This document shows positions 51,527 to 52,436 of a stretch of DNA of 52,436 nucleotides, in pieces; the stretch's first letter is position 1; every line of letters begins with the position of its first letter. The notes under the pieces were generated by a model. It ran no database searches, was not told where the DNA came from, and saw only the letters and a list, made by a program, of their open reading frames with translations. A program made the translations under genes and the position numbers. Source of the DNA: an uncultured Verrucomicrobiales bacterium (GTDB lineage: Bacteria > Verrucomicrobiota > Verrucomicrobiia > Verrucomicrobiales > Akkermansiaceae); contig CALBVY010000027.1 of assembly GCA_937969495.1 (NCBI GenBank), forward strand, positions 1 through 52,436, in the 5' to 3' direction.

Positions 51527-52436
51527 GGCAGATTTTTATCCTATTTGTGACTCAAAGTTGGTGCTGTATTGTTTTTGTCAGCCTCGTGTTGAGTCAGCAT
51601 CTATTAGCTCAGGAGTTACCTGTGTGGTCTGATGAAGATCGTGATCAGATAGAAAAAGGAGAGTTTATAGCGAGATCAGTGCTATTAGGAGGTGAGCTAT
51701 CCACTAGCTATATTCCGCAGTCTACGCTGGATACTGATCCGCCTGTATTATCTGAGGATGATCTTGGGCTTATACCTGAGGATTTTTTCAGTCATTATTT
51801 TACTGAAAAATCGAATGGTTATTTGATCGATCCCCAGAGGCTTTTGAGTCAGCAGGAGCGGGCAGATCTTGAAGGTTTTTTAGCCCACCATGCGGAAGAA
51901 GCTAAGGTGGATATCCGGCTCTATCTCTTGGATGCGCAGCAGCCCATGTCGTATCAATCTGCATTGCAGAATTTAGTTCAGCAGCATTACTCGGCATCTG
52001 AGTTTACTGCAGTGGTGTTTTGTTGTTTGGGTGCCCCATCCAGAAATCAGTTGATTTTTGGAGGAGTGGGTGCGGGAACCGAAGATGCTGATGAAATACG
52101 CCGGATGCAGGAAGGTGCACTGCTTAAGGCGATGGAAAAATCAGATCCTGCGGCACAGGTGGAGGCCTTTGTCGTGGAGCTTTCAATTAAACTCTACTGG
52201 ATGGAGCGGACGGCATTGATAGGTGAGGCAAAGGGGGTTGTTAGGTCTGCTGTGGGCAACGAAATCCCACTGGCTGGTGAAGGTGGTTTTTTGTTAGTTG
52301 AGCCCGTTGGGTTTATTGCAAGTGTGAAGAGTTATTTGCTCTACGTGATTGTAGTTGGAGTCAGCCTTTTTCTTTTTTTGTTAGGTTGGGTAGGGGTCTT
52401 TTACTTGTGGAAAAACACCCGACGTTTCCGTTTTCC
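51523..52436 (+). CDS. exported TPM-like protein (3' end beyond the window)
   Basis: The frame opens at ATG 51523, overlapping the previous stop, and stays open to the last base: 304 complete codons, with no stop reached. It has a signal peptide (about residues 1-30, ending LLAQE), then a domain beginning about residue 99 with NGYLIDPQRLLSQQERADLEGFLAHHAEEAKVD-like spacing, which resembles the start of a TPM domain. A membrane helix (about 270-295) follows and leads into a basic segment (KNTRRFRF). It is probably an extracytoplasmic partner of the cytoplasmic TPM protein before it. The assignment to TPM is moderate. Confidence 0.8.
   Translation, partial: MRQIFILFVTQSWCCIVFVSLVLSQHLLAQELPVWSDEDRDQIEKGEFIARSVLLGGELSTSYIPQSTLDTDPPVLSEDDLGLIPEDFFSHYFTEKSNGYLIDPQRLLSQQERADLEGFLAHHAEEAKVDIRLYLLDAQQPMSYQSALQNLVQQHYSASEFTAVVFCCLGAPSRNQLIFGGVGAGTEDADEIRRMQEGALLKAMEKSDPAAQVEAFVVELSIKLYWMERTALIGEAKGVVRSAVGNEIPLAGEGGFLLVEPVGFIASVKSYLLYVIVVGVSLFLFLLGWVGVFYLWKNTRRFRF

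Overview
The window looks like chromosomal DNA from a member of the Verrucomicrobiota, probably a marine or otherwise polysaccharide-exposed relative of the Verrucomicrobiales. This placement rests on family recognition, not on a marker-gene tree. The pointers are a very large 'Verru_Chthon cassette protein A' type pilin-like protein, a double-length tandem UvrA of the kind known in the PVC group, an exported sulfatase beside an SGNH hydrolase, repeat proteins of PVC style, and mostly weak Shine-Dalgarno sequences. Gene density is high and even. I see no insertion sequence, integrase, prophage, CRISPR array or rRNA, so this is core chromosome rather than an island.

Layout. 1-2116 (+): the end of a respiratory-oxidase assembly cluster, with a Cys-less SCO1-like protein, an SCO1/SenC protein with a CxxC motif, and a DUF420/CtaM-like membrane protein. 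2181-9694 (-): Bax inhibitor-1 family protein, GIY-YIG protein, YdeP-type molybdopterin oxidoreductase, sulfatase, SGNH hydrolase, L,D-transpeptidase lipoprotein and YpfJ-type metallopeptidase. 9811-10859 (+): a tRNA with anticodon CAU, complete with promoter and terminator, then lexA behind a clear dyad operator. 10936-12540 (-): subtilisin-like protease. 12769-13725 (+): fmt, whose stop codon overlaps that of the 1806-residue tandem uvrA (13722-19142, -).

19237-28504 (-) is a co-directional run of six envelope genes. In transcription order they are an ABCG-like exporter, a small membrane-anchored beta-rich protein, a large exported helical protein, an OmpA-domain protein, an M23 (LytM) peptidase, and a Ser/Thr kinase whose ectodomain carries two C-type-lectin-like domains. 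The kinase, peptidase and OmpA protein look like a cell-wall sensing and remodelling module and are the best candidate here for an undescribed system.

28633-39493 mixes short operons: an AsmA-like protein, rppH, an alpha/beta hydrolase, a gamma-carbonic anhydrase, an orphan Verru_Chthon cassette A protein with an exported partner, and manA. 39583-46627 holds lolD, ilvE, an M32 carboxypeptidase, an HNH nuclease, an exported repeat protein and a second AsmA-like protein. 46638-52436 holds acpH, hemH with a cysteine-rich insert, queD, a lipoprotein, marR behind an inverted repeat, a PgeF-family protein and two overlapping TPM-type genes. The last runs off the window.

One organisational feature recurs. 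Seven of nine convergent gene pairs end within 13 bp of each other, or overlap, and leave no room for ordinary intrinsic terminators. Clear hairpin terminators with T-tracts occur only where a gap exists (2122, 7977 and 9940).
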